Source of the DNA: Mycobacterium rhizamassiliense
GTDB taxonomy: Bacteria; Actinomycetota; Actinomycetes; Mycobacteriales; Mycobacteriaceae
DNA: 64,000 nt
Assembly: GCF_900157375.1 (NCBI RefSeq)
Contig: NZ_LT721901.1
Location: forward strand, 124,001-188,000
Direction of reading: 5' to 3'
Shown in pieces: positions 28,286 to 37,279 of the stretch. Every line of letters starts with the position of its first letter. Position 1 is the first letter of the stretch. Position numbers and translations under genes: made by a program. Under the pieces are notes generated by a model, which was given only the letters and a program-made list of their open reading frames with translations, was not told the DNA's origin and made no database searches.

Positions 28286-28516
28286 TTCGCCGGCCGTTAG
28301 CGCCCAAAATTTGGCCGGCGACATAGCCAGCTTCCTGAGAGACGAGGACAGCGCAGGCGGCTGCCATGTCTTCTGGTCAGCTGATGCGACGAACTGGCGT
28401 CGAGGCAAACGTGTCCTCACTGTCGCCGAAATACCCGCGCAGTTGGGCGCCAACAACATCACGGTGTCGATACCGCCTGGCAGTGTGGGGAGCACATTGG
28501 ATCCTTCGGAGAGCAT
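28286..28516 (-). pseudogene. 3' remnant of an SDR gene
   Basis: STPVRRIS-stop-PEDMAAACAVLVSQEAGYV reads as an SDR C-terminus interrupted by a TGA where Arg is usual. It continues into YVAGQILGANG. Another frame just upstream gives LPGGIDTVML, the usual preceding segment. So this is a decayed 3' piece with a nonsense codon and a frameshift, between the SDR and P450 genes. Confidence 0.5.
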
Positions 28517-28527
28517 CGTCGCGGACC

Positions 28528-29790
28528 CTATTCGAAGCAGATGTGGAGTCGAGTAAGCCCGCGCAGGATGAATGTCGGCAGGTAGCTGTACCTGTGATTG
28601 CCATGCGGACCATGCTTGTCCTCATCGACCCAGATGTTGGAGGTCCGTTCGAGCAAGCGCTGCAGACTGATCTTGGCCTCAGCTCGGGCGAGCGGGGCCC
28701 CCGGGCAGCTGTGTGGCCCGCGCCCGAATGCGACGTGCTGGCGCGCGTTACCGCGGTCAATATCGAACACCTCCGGGTTGGTGAACTTTCGCGGGTCGCG
28801 GTTGATCGCGGCATTAACCAACATCACCGTGGTGCCCGCTGGAAGATTCACCCCACCGACTGTGACGGGAACCTTGGCAAGGCGGAAATCACCACGCACC
28901 GGACTCTCGTAGCGAAGCGCCTCCTCCACCAATCGAGGAATCAAGTCGGAGTTGGCGCGCAACTTCGCCTGCAAATCGACGTCCTCGGCGATCATCATTA
29001 CCGCCGTGGAAAGCAGCCGAACGGTGGTCTCCTGCCCTGCAGCGAACAAGTTGGACGCGACGCGTACTGCGTCCATCACCTCCGGGGTGCTGCCGTCCGG
29101 GAACGCGGCCGAGGCGACGCCAGTCAGCACGTCGTCACGCGGGTTGGCGCGCCGATCAGAGATGTATTCAGAGAACTTGCCGTACAGATACTCCAGCGGC
29201 GAGTGCTGCATCGTCTCGCCCTCGCTGCTGCCGATCGTCCCGACCTCGGTCAATAGTGCTTCGCGAAATTCGGCGTGGTCGGCCTCGGGAACACCCAGCA
29301 GGTCGGCTATAACCAGCATCGCGAACGGGTTGGCGAACTCTCCGATAAATTCGCATCGGCCATCGCTCAGCGCAGTGTCGTATTGACGGTCGGCAAGTCG
29401 CCAGATGAATTCCTCGTTCTCCTTCAGACGTTTGGGTGTGATCATGCGGGAAAGCAGCGCCCGGTGCGCGGTATGCACCGGCGGATCGAACGTCGGCAGT
29501 TGGTCGAAAAAGGGGATTTCGTCGCGGTGCGCGGCGATCAACCCGGAGATGTCATCACCTTCGAACGGCACTGGGAAGCCAGGGAAGGGCCCTGTCACCG
29601 AGATGCACGACGAGAACCGCTCGGTGTCGTTGTAGATCGCCACGCCCTCGTCGTAGCCGGTAATCATCACCACGTCGTGGTAGTTCTCCCGCCGTAGTGG
29701 GCATTCGTCCCTCAGTGCCGCAAGGTAGTCGTATGGGTTGGCCAAAAGCTCTCTGTCGGTGAAAAAGTCGACGGAATCCGTATCGCTCAT
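28528..29790 (-). CDS. Cytochrome P450
   Basis: 420 aa, normal length for a soluble bacterial P450. I-helix FAAGQETT, ExxR in EALRYESP, heme loop FGRGPHSCPGAPLAR with the Cys ligand. The ATG at 29790 overlaps the upstream gene stop as ATGA, so it is the last gene of the Rieske / NTF2-like / NTF2-like / P450 operon. It hydroxylates an unknown hydrophobic substrate and needs a ferredoxin; the only one nearby (39415) is frameshifted. Confidence 0.92.
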   Translation of the reverse strand: MSDTDSVDFFTDRELLANPYDYLAALRDECPLRRENYHDVVMITGYDEGVAIYNDTERFSSCISVTGPFPGFPVPFEGDDISGLIAAHRDEIPFFDQLPTFDPPVHTAHRALLSRMITPKRLKENEEFIWRLADRQYDTALSDGRCEFIGEFANPFAMLVIADLLGVPEADHAEFREALLTEVGTIGSSEGETMQHSPLEYLYGKFSEYISDRRANPRDDVLTGVASAAFPDGSTPEVMDAVRVASNLFAAGQETTVRLLSTAVMMIAEDVDLQAKLRANSDLIPRLVEEALRYESPVRGDFRLAKVPVTVGGVNLPAGTTVMLVNAAINRDPRKFTNPEVFDIDRGNARQHVAFGRGPHSCPGAPLARAEAKISLQRLLERTSNIWVDEDKHGPHGNHRYSYLPTFILRGLTRLHICFE

Positions 29791-30254
29791 TCCGAGATCT
29801 CTACTCCTTCAAAGCTTGTCAGCATCTCTGCGGGCGGGAGTTCCATCTGTAGATACAGGTCGATGTGTCGTATCTTGCCCGCTTCGGTGAACTCGTAAAC
29901 CGAAAGCGAATTGACCACGTTAGCGAATTCTCCAATGCGACTGCGCTCTTCGAGCTCGAGAAACACCGCTGCGGCTGTATCGGTGACCCGCCGCAGCGAG
30001 CATTCCCACTCCGACGAGGTTGCCCAATTTGTCAGGAAATCGACGTAGGCGGGCCAGTCCATCACCTCCTTGAAGGCGCCGACTCGCTCGAACTCGTCGG
30101 TCGCCACCAGTCCGGCCAGCGGTGCCCAACTATCGACCGAGAATCCTGGCTTCTTCGCCCTGTCGACAAGGCGTTTGATGACCAGCCCGTACTCCAACAC
30201 CGTTCGGGAACGGCCGACGTGATCGTCGATGATGTCGCGGATGTCTCGTAGCAA
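29787..30254 (-). CDS. NTF2/SnoaL-like protein
   Basis: 155 aa if started at the TTG at 30254, which has GGAGGGG about 10 bases upstream and lies 17 bases after the preceding stop; longer frames overlap that gene without support. Helical N-terminus (LLRDIRDIIDDHVGRSRT), then ATDEFERVGAFKEV and VVNSLSVYEFTEAGKIRHID, the cone-shaped NTF2-like pattern. Such proteins often bind, isomerise or hydrate small ring substrates. Co-transcribed with the P450. Confidence 0.65.
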   Translation of the reverse strand: MLRDIRDIIDDHVGRSRTVLEYGLVIKRLVDRAKKPGFSVDSWAPLAGLVATDEFERVGAFKEVMDWPAYVDFLTNWATSSEWECSLRRVTDTAAAVFLELEERSRIGEFANVVNSLSVYEFTEAGKIRHIDLYLQMELPPAEMLTSFEGVEISE

Positions 30255-30270
30255 TGTGATCGCCCCTCCC

Positions 30271-30801
30271 TCAGACGGATACGTCAGCTGCGGCCAAGCA
30301 CCGCTCAAGTGCCTCGATGTACTCGGACGTGCCATGAAAGGGACCGTGCACGCCGATCGCGACGTCAAGGAAGGCGCCGTACTCATCGTTGACGTGGGTT
30401 TCCCAGCGCGTGACTTCTCCATGATCGTTCGTCTCGACGAAGCTGTAGGAGTAGAAGCCCATTTTGGTGCCGTCTTTGGTGTGCCCCTCCCAGCGGGTCT
30501 TCATGACGAACCCGTTGTCGGCCGGCCAGTATTTGAAATCGCTCGGCTTCCAGTCGGGAAACGTCAGCGAATATGCCCTGGCCTCCATGGTGGACGCCCG
30601 CGCCGACTCTTCGGAGAACTCGCTCAACAAGAAACTCTGGTCACCCGTGAAATAGGGGGAGGCATAAATTGCGTTTGAGGCGAGCTTCCAGGCGTCCACG
30701 AATGCGTCACCATCCGAAATGCCCTGGCGCAGATAGGCATTGCGGTAAGCCCGGGCCATACCATGATGCAAAGCGATACGTTGTTCGACTGTGAGCGTCA
30801 T
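30271..30801 (-). CDS. NTF2-like protein, paralogue of the 26875 chimera
   Basis: 176 aa from the ATG at 30801, overlapping the Rieske gene stop as ATGA. N-terminal helices (AYRNAYLRQGISDGDAF) are followed by a beta-sheet region (FPDWKPSDFKYWPADNG, FYSYSFVETNDHGEVTRWET). The architecture suggests an NTF2-like cone, but I cannot name a subfamily. The second half is duplicated in the chimera at 26875. Confidence 0.7.
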   Translation of the reverse strand: MTLTVEQRIALHHGMARAYRNAYLRQGISDGDAFVDAWKLASNAIYASPYFTGDQSFLLSEFSEESARASTMEARAYSLTFPDWKPSDFKYWPADNGFVMKTRWEGHTKDGTKMGFYSYSFVETNDHGEVTRWETHVNDEYGAFLDVAIGVHGPFHGTSEYIEALERCLAAADVSV

Positions 30802-32165
30802 TTCACCCCGCCCGCCAGGTAGCGGTCCAGGACCGAGTGATAGTAGGCGATGACGACTTCCTCTCTCACCAAGGACATATGATCGAGCCTGCCGTTGCGC
30901 AGACCGAGCTGCTGGCGCGGCATCTGGACGTAATCCTGTTGCAGCGCCTCGAAATATTTGTAGCTACCGGGCTCTTCCACGTCGATCAGGTTGGTGCGTA
31001 ACGCATCTCGATGTTCGGCTGGAAGGTACATATAGCTGCTGACGTGCCAGATGCACCGGTTGGGATCACCGTCTGGGTGAGGTATGGCCATGATCACGTG
31101 GCACTCGCCGGCACGAACCGTCATGAAGAAGTTCGGGAACAACACCCAGCCCTGGTTGTCACTCATCTGCGCATCAGTCAACCCGCTGACGTCCAGGCCC
31201 ATGCCGGTGAGCGTGTCGCGGGTGGCTTGCTGCAGCAACTTGCGGGCGTTCACACCGTCGGGGAAGACCACCGATCCATCCGCGGCGCGATAGCGGGTGA
31301 GGAGTTCCTCGAAGCGCGGCAAAACCGCCGCAGTCGACGGGAAGGTCTCGGGTAGATCCATGATGCCGTCGACCTGCGCCTGCGCGCTAGCACCTCGGAC
31401 CTCAAACGGCGCAACCGCGACGCAGTGCGCCTTGAAGAACTGATAACGACTCTTGCTCGGATCAAGTTGGATGACGCGCAACAGTTGCGGGTGGATGCCG
31501 TTGATGTGGTAGCCCTCGTTGAAGGCGTCCATGACGACCTTCCAATTGCAGTCGATGGCTTCGCGGACATCCATGACGGTGGTGAACTGGTCGAGGCGGT
31601 AGGGCGCCAACAGCTCGGCCACTTCGGGACCAAGAAACTCCGCGAGTGGCGCCGCGTCGGGATCGGGGTTCAAGAAGATGAAGCCACCGAAGCTGTTGAC
31701 GGGCACCTGCAGCAACCCGTTCTCGCCCTTGTCCTCGCGGGTGATGACGTTCTCTCGCTCCCGTAACCCTCCCCGCATCTTTCCTTCGAGGTCGTAAGAC
31801 CACAGGTGGTATTGGCAGAGGAATCCCCGTTTGGCATTCCCGGCGCCCTGGCACAAGACGTTGCCGCGATGCCTGCAGGCGTTAACGAAGCCGCGTAACT
31901 GTTCGTCCTTGCCCCGCACGATGATGAAGGACTGATCGAAGATCTGGTACACCTTCCAGTCTCCGACCTTGGGCAACTCGTCGACACGACCCACGATCTG
32001 CCACATCCGCATCCAGACTGCATCGCGCTCACGCTGCTGAAACTCGACCGACGTGTAGCGGTCAGTGGGAACGCGCATTGGAAAGAGGTCATGGTCGTCG
32101 GGCAGCGGATCGACCGCGTCCACCCACTCGCCCGGTCGCGCGGTTTCGACGAAATCCGTTGACAT
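30798..32165 (-). CDS. Rieske non-heme iron oxygenase, alpha subunit
   Basis: 455 aa from the ATG at 32165 with AGAGGAG upstream. Rieske centre CRH (ACRHRGNVL) and CQYH (LCQYHLWSYD) ligate the 2Fe-2S cluster. The catalytic domain has the bridging Asp and first His region FNEGYHINGIH. These enzymes hydroxylate aromatic or steroid-like rings. No dedicated reductase or beta subunit gene is next to it. First gene of the operon, with an 18-bp palindrome (32237) about 72 bases upstream. Confidence 0.9.
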   Translation of the reverse strand: MSTDFVETARPGEWVDAVDPLPDDHDLFPMRVPTDRYTSVEFQQRERDAVWMRMWQIVGRVDELPKVGDWKVYQIFDQSFIIVRGKDEQLRGFVNACRHRGNVLCQGAGNAKRGFLCQYHLWSYDLEGKMRGGLRERENVITREDKGENGLLQVPVNSFGGFIFLNPDPDAAPLAEFLGPEVAELLAPYRLDQFTTVMDVREAIDCNWKVVMDAFNEGYHINGIHPQLLRVIQLDPSKSRYQFFKAHCVAVAPFEVRGASAQAQVDGIMDLPETFPSTAAVLPRFEELLTRYRAADGSVVFPDGVNARKLLQQATRDTLTGMGLDVSGLTDAQMSDNQGWVLFPNFFMTVRAGECHVIMAIPHPDGDPNRCIWHVSSYMYLPAEHRDALRTNLIDVEEPGSYKYFEALQQDYVQMPRQQLGLRNGRLDHMSLVREEVVIAYYHSVLDRYLAGGVK

Positions 32166-32234
32166 GTCTCCACTCCTCTTCGTAATGCCTCCATTTGAAT
32201 TTGTGGCATGAGCCACTTTATTCACATGTGTATG

Positions 32235-32807
32235 TCATATACAAGCATGTATATATGTCTCCGATGAGGACGTGGCCCAAGACGTGGCCCAATAGGACTC
32301 GGTCGGGTCAAACAGAGGGGGCCGATTTGCAGCAATGAGCGCTCGGGCCTTGAATGCACGGGCGGCCACGCTGAGGCGGTGGCGTGTCGCCGACAACACA
32401 CGGACGAGCTCGGCATCGATCTCGGCGCCGGCCCCACTACTCCAGACGGCAACCTCGATCCTCTGATCCAGCGCGCTGTGGACTTCGCGCTGCACGCGGT
32501 CATTGCCGCGGTATAGGTCGTTTGCGACGGTCAGCACCTGTGGAAGCCCCTCGCGCCCAAGACCTGCCAAAAGCGAGTCCAGGTCTACGGTCCTGGCACC
32601 GAGGACCCGCAGCGGTCGAGTGTCCGAGCAATCGGTCAACACGGCGGTGACCTGCCACCCTGCCATCACCAGGTCGACAAGCCGGCCGCCGATACCACTC
32701 ACCACTTCTAGCGCGGTTCGAGCGATGACCTCGCAGCGATACCGCGTCGGCGCTGGGCTGGCACACGCAGCGGAAGGGGTCTCGAGCACGCTGTTCAACC
32801 TGACCAC
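32235..32807 (-). CDS. Conserved hypothetical protein
   Basis: About 190 aa if started at the GTG at 32807. GIGGRLVDLVMAGWQVTAVL and PLRVLGARTVDLDSLL look like a genuine alpha/beta protein; LSATRHRLSVAARAFKARAL follows. I recall similar unnamed mycobacterial proteins but cannot assign a function. It is divergent from the TetR gene and has the palindrome at 32836 just before it; its 3' end reaches the Rieske promoter palindrome. Confidence 0.55.
   Translation of the reverse strand: MVRLNSVLETPSAACASPAPTRYRCEVIARTALEVVSGIGGRLVDLVMAGWQVTAVLTDCSDTRPLRVLGARTVDLDSLLAGLGREGLPQVLTVANDLYRGNDRVQREVHSALDQRIEVAVWSSGAGAEIDAELVRVLSATRHRLSVAARAFKARALIAANRPPLFDPTESYWATSWATSSSETYIHACI
32237..32254. promoter_or_regulatory. 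TetR operator candidate, Rieske operon
   Basis: ATATACAAGCATGTATAT, 16 of 18 positions palindromic, 72 bases upstream of the Rieske ATG. Nearly the same as the palindrome at 32836, so one regulator, probably the TetR at 32926, should bind both. Confidence 0.6.
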
Positions 32808-32835
32808 CGCCCTTCCGAGTTTGATGCGAATCGTA

Positions 32836-32853
32836 ATATACATGAATGTATGT
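32836..32853. promoter_or_regulatory. TetR operator candidate in the divergent promoter
   Basis: ATATACATGAATGTATGT lies between the conserved hypothetical gene (start 32807) and the TetR gene (start 32926). It matches the site at 32237 in 15 of 18 positions. Downstream GATGTATAT at 32864 gives a further half-site. It fits autoregulation of the TetR gene. Confidence 0.6.
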
Positions 32854-32925
32854 GCAATACGAAGATGTATATCCCGATTGGCCTGGTTGCACTTTCGTAG
32901 GGTGGGTATCTGGGATGATGGCGCG

Positions 32926-33549
32926 ATGGCGCAACGCTGGACCAGGGAGAGACGCCTCGAGCACACCCGCAAGCTGCTGCTGGACGCAGCCGAGGAACTG
33001 TTCGCGCGCAGGGGCTTCAGCGGCGCCGCCCTCGAGGACATCGCCGACGCGGCCGGCTACACGCGAGGCGCCATCTACGCGCATTTCGGCAGCAAGGAGG
33101 AATTATTTCTGGCTGTGATCGAACGACAGCGGCAACGATTCCTGGACGGGTTCGCCGACGTCCTGTCGTCATCGCACCGACTTGACGAGATCAACATCGA
33201 CGAGTTGGCCAATCGCTGGCGCGACTTGATGAGCAAGACGGGGGCCGATCATGCAGCGTTGGGGCACGAATTCACCCTTTTCCTGCTCCGAAGCCCAGAA
33301 GCCCGCAAACGCCTAACCGCGCAACGACGCGAGACGGTCCACTGGCTCAGTGAGTACATCACTGAAGGCGTGGCGCGCCTGGGCGGGGCACTACGCATAC
33401 CGGCAACAACGATGGCCCAGGTATTGCTGGCGACGAACGAAGGCATCAGCTTGGCCAGCCAACTCGACGGCGAGGACCTCTACCGTGCGTGGCTGGAAAT
33501 GATCATTTCCAGCATCGAGCCAGGGAAGGACTCGACCCAGCAATTTTAA
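32926..33549 (+). CDS. TetR-family transcriptional regulator
   Basis: 207 aa from the ATG at 32926. A strong TetR helix-turn-helix: LLLDAAEELFARRGFSGAAL and GYTRGAIYAHFGSKEELF, residues 14-60. The C-terminal half is all helical. It lies between two near-identical palindromes at 32237 and 32836, and is the obvious regulator of the Rieske operon and itself. Confidence 0.92.
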   Translation: MAQRWTRERRLEHTRKLLLDAAEELFARRGFSGAALEDIADAAGYTRGAIYAHFGSKEELFLAVIERQRQRFLDGFADVLSSSHRLDEINIDELANRWRDLMSKTGADHAALGHEFTLFLLRSPEARKRLTAQRRETVHWLSEYITEGVARLGGALRIPATTMAQVLLATNEGISLASQLDGEDLYRAWLEMIISSIEPGKDSTQQF

Positions 33550-33620
33550 GGGCTGCGCGAGACCGATCCTGGCGGTCATATGCTCGGCCAAGACTCCAAA
33601 GCCGTTCAAGCACAACCGAA

Positions 33621-34382
33621 TTACCTCGGGGGAAACCGCAAGCCCCCGTCAAGCCGGATAACCTCCCCGTTAAGGTAGTCGTTCTCCAAGATCGAGGCGA
33701 CTAATGTGGCATATTCGGACGCCCGGCCCATCCGCTTCGGGTGTGGCACTTGCGGACCCCAATACGCCTCCAGCTCATCGCCTGCCTTGCCGTAGGCAGG
33801 GGTCAGAAATGTACCGGGAGCGATGGTGACAACTCGGACACCTATTGGTGCCAGATCTCGGGCGGCGACCAGCGTCATGCTCACCACACCGCCCTTGGCA
33901 GCGGCGTACGGTAGCTGGCCGATCTGGCCCTCGTAAGCCGCAATCGAGGCGGTATTAACGATGACACCACGGGTGCCGTCGACAGGTTCTTGCTGAGCGA
34001 TAGCCGCTGCGGATAGGCGCATTACGTTGAAGACAGCTGTCAGATAAAACTCGATGGTTGTTTTGAACCCAGTCAGATCAAGGGGTTCCCCGTCCTTGCC
34101 GATCAATCGGCCGCCGCTGGCCGGGCCGCCGTGAGCGTCGATCGAGAAGCGCAGTGGGGCCAGTGAATTGGCTTCGGCGATCGCCGCCAAGACGGACTCC
34201 TCGCTGGTTGCATCGGTGCGGACATACCTCACCCCTAATTCGGTTTCCAGCGCCTTGCCCTTGTCATCGGCAAGGTCAGCGATAACGACTTTTGCCCCTG
34301 CGCCGTGCAGCCGGCGTACGGTGGCCTCCCCCAAGCCCCCGGCACCGCCCACGACGACCGCAGAACTACCAGCGACCTGCAT
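33621..34382 (-). CDS. SDR, 3-hydroxyacyl-CoA dehydrogenase type-II-like
   Basis: 253 aa. GGAGGLGEATVRRLHGAG cofactor loop, IDAHGGP in place of NNAG, catalytic Ser in NTASIAAYEG and YAAAK, ending GGLRFPPR. The pattern NTASxAAxEGQIGQxxYAAAK is that of HSD10-like 3-hydroxyacyl-CoA dehydrogenases. It would oxidise a beta-hydroxyacyl-CoA to the keto form in the cargo pathway, with the hydratase at 35314. The start is the ATG at 34382. Confidence 0.85.
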   Translation of the reverse strand: MQVAGSSAVVVGGAGGLGEATVRRLHGAGAKVVIADLADDKGKALETELGVRYVRTDATSEESVLAAIAEANSLAPLRFSIDAHGGPASGGRLIGKDGEPLDLTGFKTTIEFYLTAVFNVMRLSAAAIAQQEPVDGTRGVIVNTASIAAYEGQIGQLPYAAAKGGVVSMTLVAARDLAPIGVRVVTIAPGTFLTPAYGKAGDELEAYWGPQVPHPKRMGRASEYATLVASILENDYLNGEVIRLDGGLRFPPR

Positions 34383-34492
34383 TCTGAATTCCCTTCTCGT
34401 AAACAGCGTTTCGCATAGTGTTTGACCTCGTCAGCGAAAGGCGTCGCCCCTCAAACGTTGGCAACAGCGACCATCAATCCTCCTCGTTGCAG

Positions 34493-35317
34493 TTAGCTGA
34501 CCGAAAATCCGCCATCGATCGCCAGCACTTGATTCGTGATGGGTCGCGCCGCGGGAGAGGCGAAAAACAAGACCGCAGCACCGATCTCGTGCGGCTCCTG
34601 GTATCCGAAAGGCGTCTGACGCGTGGCCGGGCCATCACTGATTGATCCTTTGGCGTTGATAGCACCGGGCGTGATGACCGCCCCAGGCAGGATTGTATTG
34701 ACCGTGATCGAGTGCTCAGCGAGTTCAAACGCCGTCGCTAAGCTCAGCGCTGCAAGAGCTCCCTTGGATGACGCATACGAAACGAGGCCTTTGATCAGTC
34801 CACCCCGCAGAGCGTTGGATGCGATATTGACTATCCTGCCGCCACGCCCCGATGCAACCATGGCACGCGCCGACTCTCGCGTCATCAGGAACGCGCCGCG
34901 AGCATTGACCGTATGGATCTTGTCCCACTCCGAAGTGGTCGCTTCGAGCAACAATTCACGATCCTGCAGCGCTGCGTTATTGACCAACAGCCAGGGCACG
35001 CCAACGGTCCCGACGATCTGCGCGCATGCCGCCACGACGGAGTTTTCATCTGCGAGATCTACCGCGACCGCGACCGCATCATGTCCGGCTGCAGCGATGT
35101 CCGCAGCCTGGCGCATGGCCTCTGCATGGTCTTTATCGGCGAGCGCTACCGTGGCCCCCGCGTTCGCGAGCACCCGTGCGATGCCCAGACCGATGCCGCC
35201 GGCCGCGCCCGTGACCACAGCGACCTTCCCGGTCAACCCGAACAACTCATCCACAGTGTGTGCGTACGTTGCGGCTGTCCGACCTACGGAGGCAGACACA
35301 TTCGATAATGAGTTCAT
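34493..35317 (-). CDS. SDR-family oxidoreductase
   Basis: 274 aa from the ATG at 35317, which overlaps the stop of the enoyl-CoA hydratase gene as ATGA. TGAAGGIGLGIA loop, NNAALQ, Ser in NIASNAL, YASSK, and a C-terminal IDGGFSVS. A classical SDR with a 30-residue N-terminal lead (VDELFGLTGKVAVVTG follows). Substrate unknown; probably a hydroxy/keto intermediate of the hydratase pathway. Confidence 0.85.
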   Translation of the reverse strand: MNSLSNVSASVGRTAATYAHTVDELFGLTGKVAVVTGAAGGIGLGIARVLANAGATVALADKDHAEAMRQAADIAAAGHDAVAVAVDLADENSVVAACAQIVGTVGVPWLLVNNAALQDRELLLEATTSEWDKIHTVNARGAFLMTRESARAMVASGRGGRIVNIASNALRGGLIKGLVSYASSKGALAALSLATAFELAEHSITVNTILPGAVITPGAINAKGSISDGPATRQTPFGYQEPHEIGAAVLFFASPAARPITNQVLAIDGGFSVS

Positions 35318-36147
35318 AGCCGACCCTCGACCCTCAAACCCGGATGCACCCAACTAGGGGATCGGCGTTGCTTGAAAGCCAAAAAGCCCTCGATCGACTC
35401 GGGCGCCCCGAGGCTGGACTGCATCCCAATCCGGTCATAGAGGCCGAGATAATTGTCCAGACTGGACTTGATCACGGAGCGCGCACCCGGCGCCGTGCGA
35501 CAACACTGGGCGAGTACCTCCCGAGCGGCGCCGGCCAATTCGTTGTGCGCAACGACGCGCGCCACCATCCCCCACTCCAACGCCTCCTGCGCGGATAGGG
35601 TCCGACCGGTGAACATCAGATCGCGGGTGCGCACAGGACCCACCAGCCGGGCCAGCGTTTGGCTGTAATAGGTGTCGGCGATGCCGCGGTAGAGCTCCGG
35701 GACCCGAAAAGTCGCGCGGTCGCTGACCACGGCCATGTCGGCACACAACGCGATCTGCAGCCCACCGCCCTGGCACAGCCCATTGACCGCGGCGACCACC
35801 GGCTTCACGGATTGGCGCAATGTGTCGAATGGCAGGGCGTCCATTCCCAGCGCCGAACCGAACGTTAGCCAGTTGTCGACACCGCCCCCGCCCATATCAC
35901 CCCCAGGCGCGAAGACGTCGCCCGTGCCGGTGATGAGCAAGCCTGCTAAATCTGGATCGGAGCCGACGTGACTGACCGCATACTTGATGCCAAAGTACAT
36001 CGCTGGAGTCATCGCATTGCGGGCCTCTGGCCGATCGAGGGTACAGACGCCGAGCGGTCCCTCCCGAGTGAAGTTCAAGAACGGGGTTCCAAGCCAGTCC
36101 CCCTCAGGCGGTCTTGGGCCGTGCGGTTGAGCTGAAATCTCTGCCAT
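35314..36147 (-). CDS. Enoyl-CoA hydratase/isomerase family protein
   Basis: 277 aa from the ATG at 36147 (AGAAGGA upstream; a TTG three bases earlier is unlikely). Crotonase fold: LDRPEARNAMTPAM, the oxyanion-hole segment VVAAVNGLCQGGGLQIALCAD, and FRVPELYRGI. The catalytic Glu positions are not both obvious, so it could be a hydratase, an isomerase or another crotonase. First of a two-gene operon with the SDR. Confidence 0.85.
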   Translation of the reverse strand: MAEISAQPHGPRPPEGDWLGTPFLNFTREGPLGVCTLDRPEARNAMTPAMYFGIKYAVSHVGSDPDLAGLLITGTGDVFAPGGDMGGGGVDNWLTFGSALGMDALPFDTLRQSVKPVVAAVNGLCQGGGLQIALCADMAVVSDRATFRVPELYRGIADTYYSQTLARLVGPVRTRDLMFTGRTLSAQEALEWGMVARVVAHNELAGAAREVLAQCCRTAPGARSVIKSSLDNYLGLYDRIGMQSSLGAPESIEGFLAFKQRRSPSWVHPGLRVEGRL

Positions 36148-36284
36148 CAATATCCTTCTCGATCCTTTGCTAAGTGTTCGGAAATGTCCCCGCCTCGACC
36201 ACTAAGACAACTTCGCCAGGATTGCTGCGGCGGGATTCATGAACGCCGTGCCGGCCCATATCTCCACTCCTGTTCCTCTCGAAG

Positions 36285-36719
36285 TCAGTTCTTGGGTGCG
36301 TTGGCGAACCACACGTTCTCTTCGCGCAACTTCGAGCTGCGCCAGCCGTCTTTCGTGCGCACGAGTTGATGGTGGTAGTAGCCGCCGCATGAGCTCATCT
36401 CTGCCCTGCCCGGCAGGTGCATCGGGTTATAGAACATCGCCCGCACCCGCGCTCTATCGCCGTCGATTTCAACCTCAACGTTGGTGATGTAATGCATCGT
36501 CCAAGGAATCGCAGCAAATCCCTTGCTGAGCCAATCGGTGACTTCATCGCATGAGCCAGCAATCGCCCCGGCCGATGAGTAGTCGATGACCGCATCGTCT
36601 GTGAAGACTGAGCGGTAGAGCTCCCAGTCCTTGCTGTCGACCGCGCGGGCGTAGCGGTTAAGCAATCCAGCGATCTCCATCTCGTCGCTGATCTGCTGGA
36701 CGTCGATTGACGATGTCAT
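36285..36719 (-). CDS. SnoaL-like (NTF2-fold) protein
   Basis: 144 aa from the ATG at 36719. EIAGLLNRYARAVDSKDWEL and FTDDAVIDYS are the classic SnoaL/NTF2-like opening, and YHHQLVRTKDGWRSSKLR the closing strand. Such domains serve as small-molecule isomerases, cyclases or dehydratases, often next to SDRs and oxygenases as here. It is 135 bases upstream of the hydratase gene on the same strand. Confidence 0.8.
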   Translation of the reverse strand: MTSSIDVQQISDEMEIAGLLNRYARAVDSKDWELYRSVFTDDAVIDYSSAGAIAGSCDEVTDWLSKGFAAIPWTMHYITNVEVEIDGDRARVRAMFYNPMHLPGRAEMSSCGGYYHHQLVRTKDGWRSSKLREENVWFANAPKN

Positions 36720-37279
36720 GTGCGCTCACCTCGTGTTGATCGAATTTCCTTGTGTCCTGCGCAGCGACACGTCGCTCGTAGCAGTCCTAACCGCCGTGGC
36801 GGACGGCGATGCGCCAAATCACCGCATCACTCCGGTCCGCGCGGGGATGTGCCTACTTACAACCCCGCTGGTCGACTTCCTCATCGCTGGTGGATGAGTT
36901 GGCCGATGCAAGCCTTATTGCTATTTGACAACGCAGGTCGTGAGGTCATCGAAGCCCATGGCTGGGTCCTGTTCGTGTGCGGCTATTGACGGGCCGGCGC
37001 GACGATCGGGGACGTTGTCGTTCGTCGCGACGGCCTGCGCGCACACTCTAAATGGTTAGAGGGTATGGCGCAATCAACAAATGCCGGCCGACGTGCTGGA
37101 CACGATCCTTGCTTCACGGCGGGACGCTAGACCCTGCTCGGTACCAGAAGTGACCGCACGTCGCGGCTGAACCACGTCGCGTGACTCGCATCCTGCAGGT
37201 GATAGATACAGGGCAAGGGATCGGCGGGGCCAAGGTAAGCAATTCTCGTTGGGACTAGGAGCGGTAGGATTCGGCGATC
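36720..37279. other. Divergent intergenic region with one palindrome
   Basis: 560 bases between the SnoaL-like gene and the TetR gene. The open frames here have no convincing start or protein character. The only clear signal is the palindrome at 37046-37061. It probably holds promoters for both flanking genes. Confidence 0.4.
37046..37061. promoter_or_regulatory. Operator candidate CTCTAA-N4-TTAGAG (copy 1)
   Basis: CTCTAAATGGTTAGAG, perfect 6-bp arms, 219 bases before the TetR start. The same arms recur at 37998-38013 upstream of the amidohydrolase gene, flanking the TetR gene. Confidence 0.6.

Noticed and set aside
28566..29256. Plus-strand frames across the P450 gene
   Set aside because: Antisense shadows of a P450 with intact motifs.
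36720..36989. Plus-strand 89-codon frame in the SnoaL-TetR gap
   Set aside because: Starts in the promoter of the SnoaL-like gene, no ribosome site, low-quality Arg/Pro-rich product.
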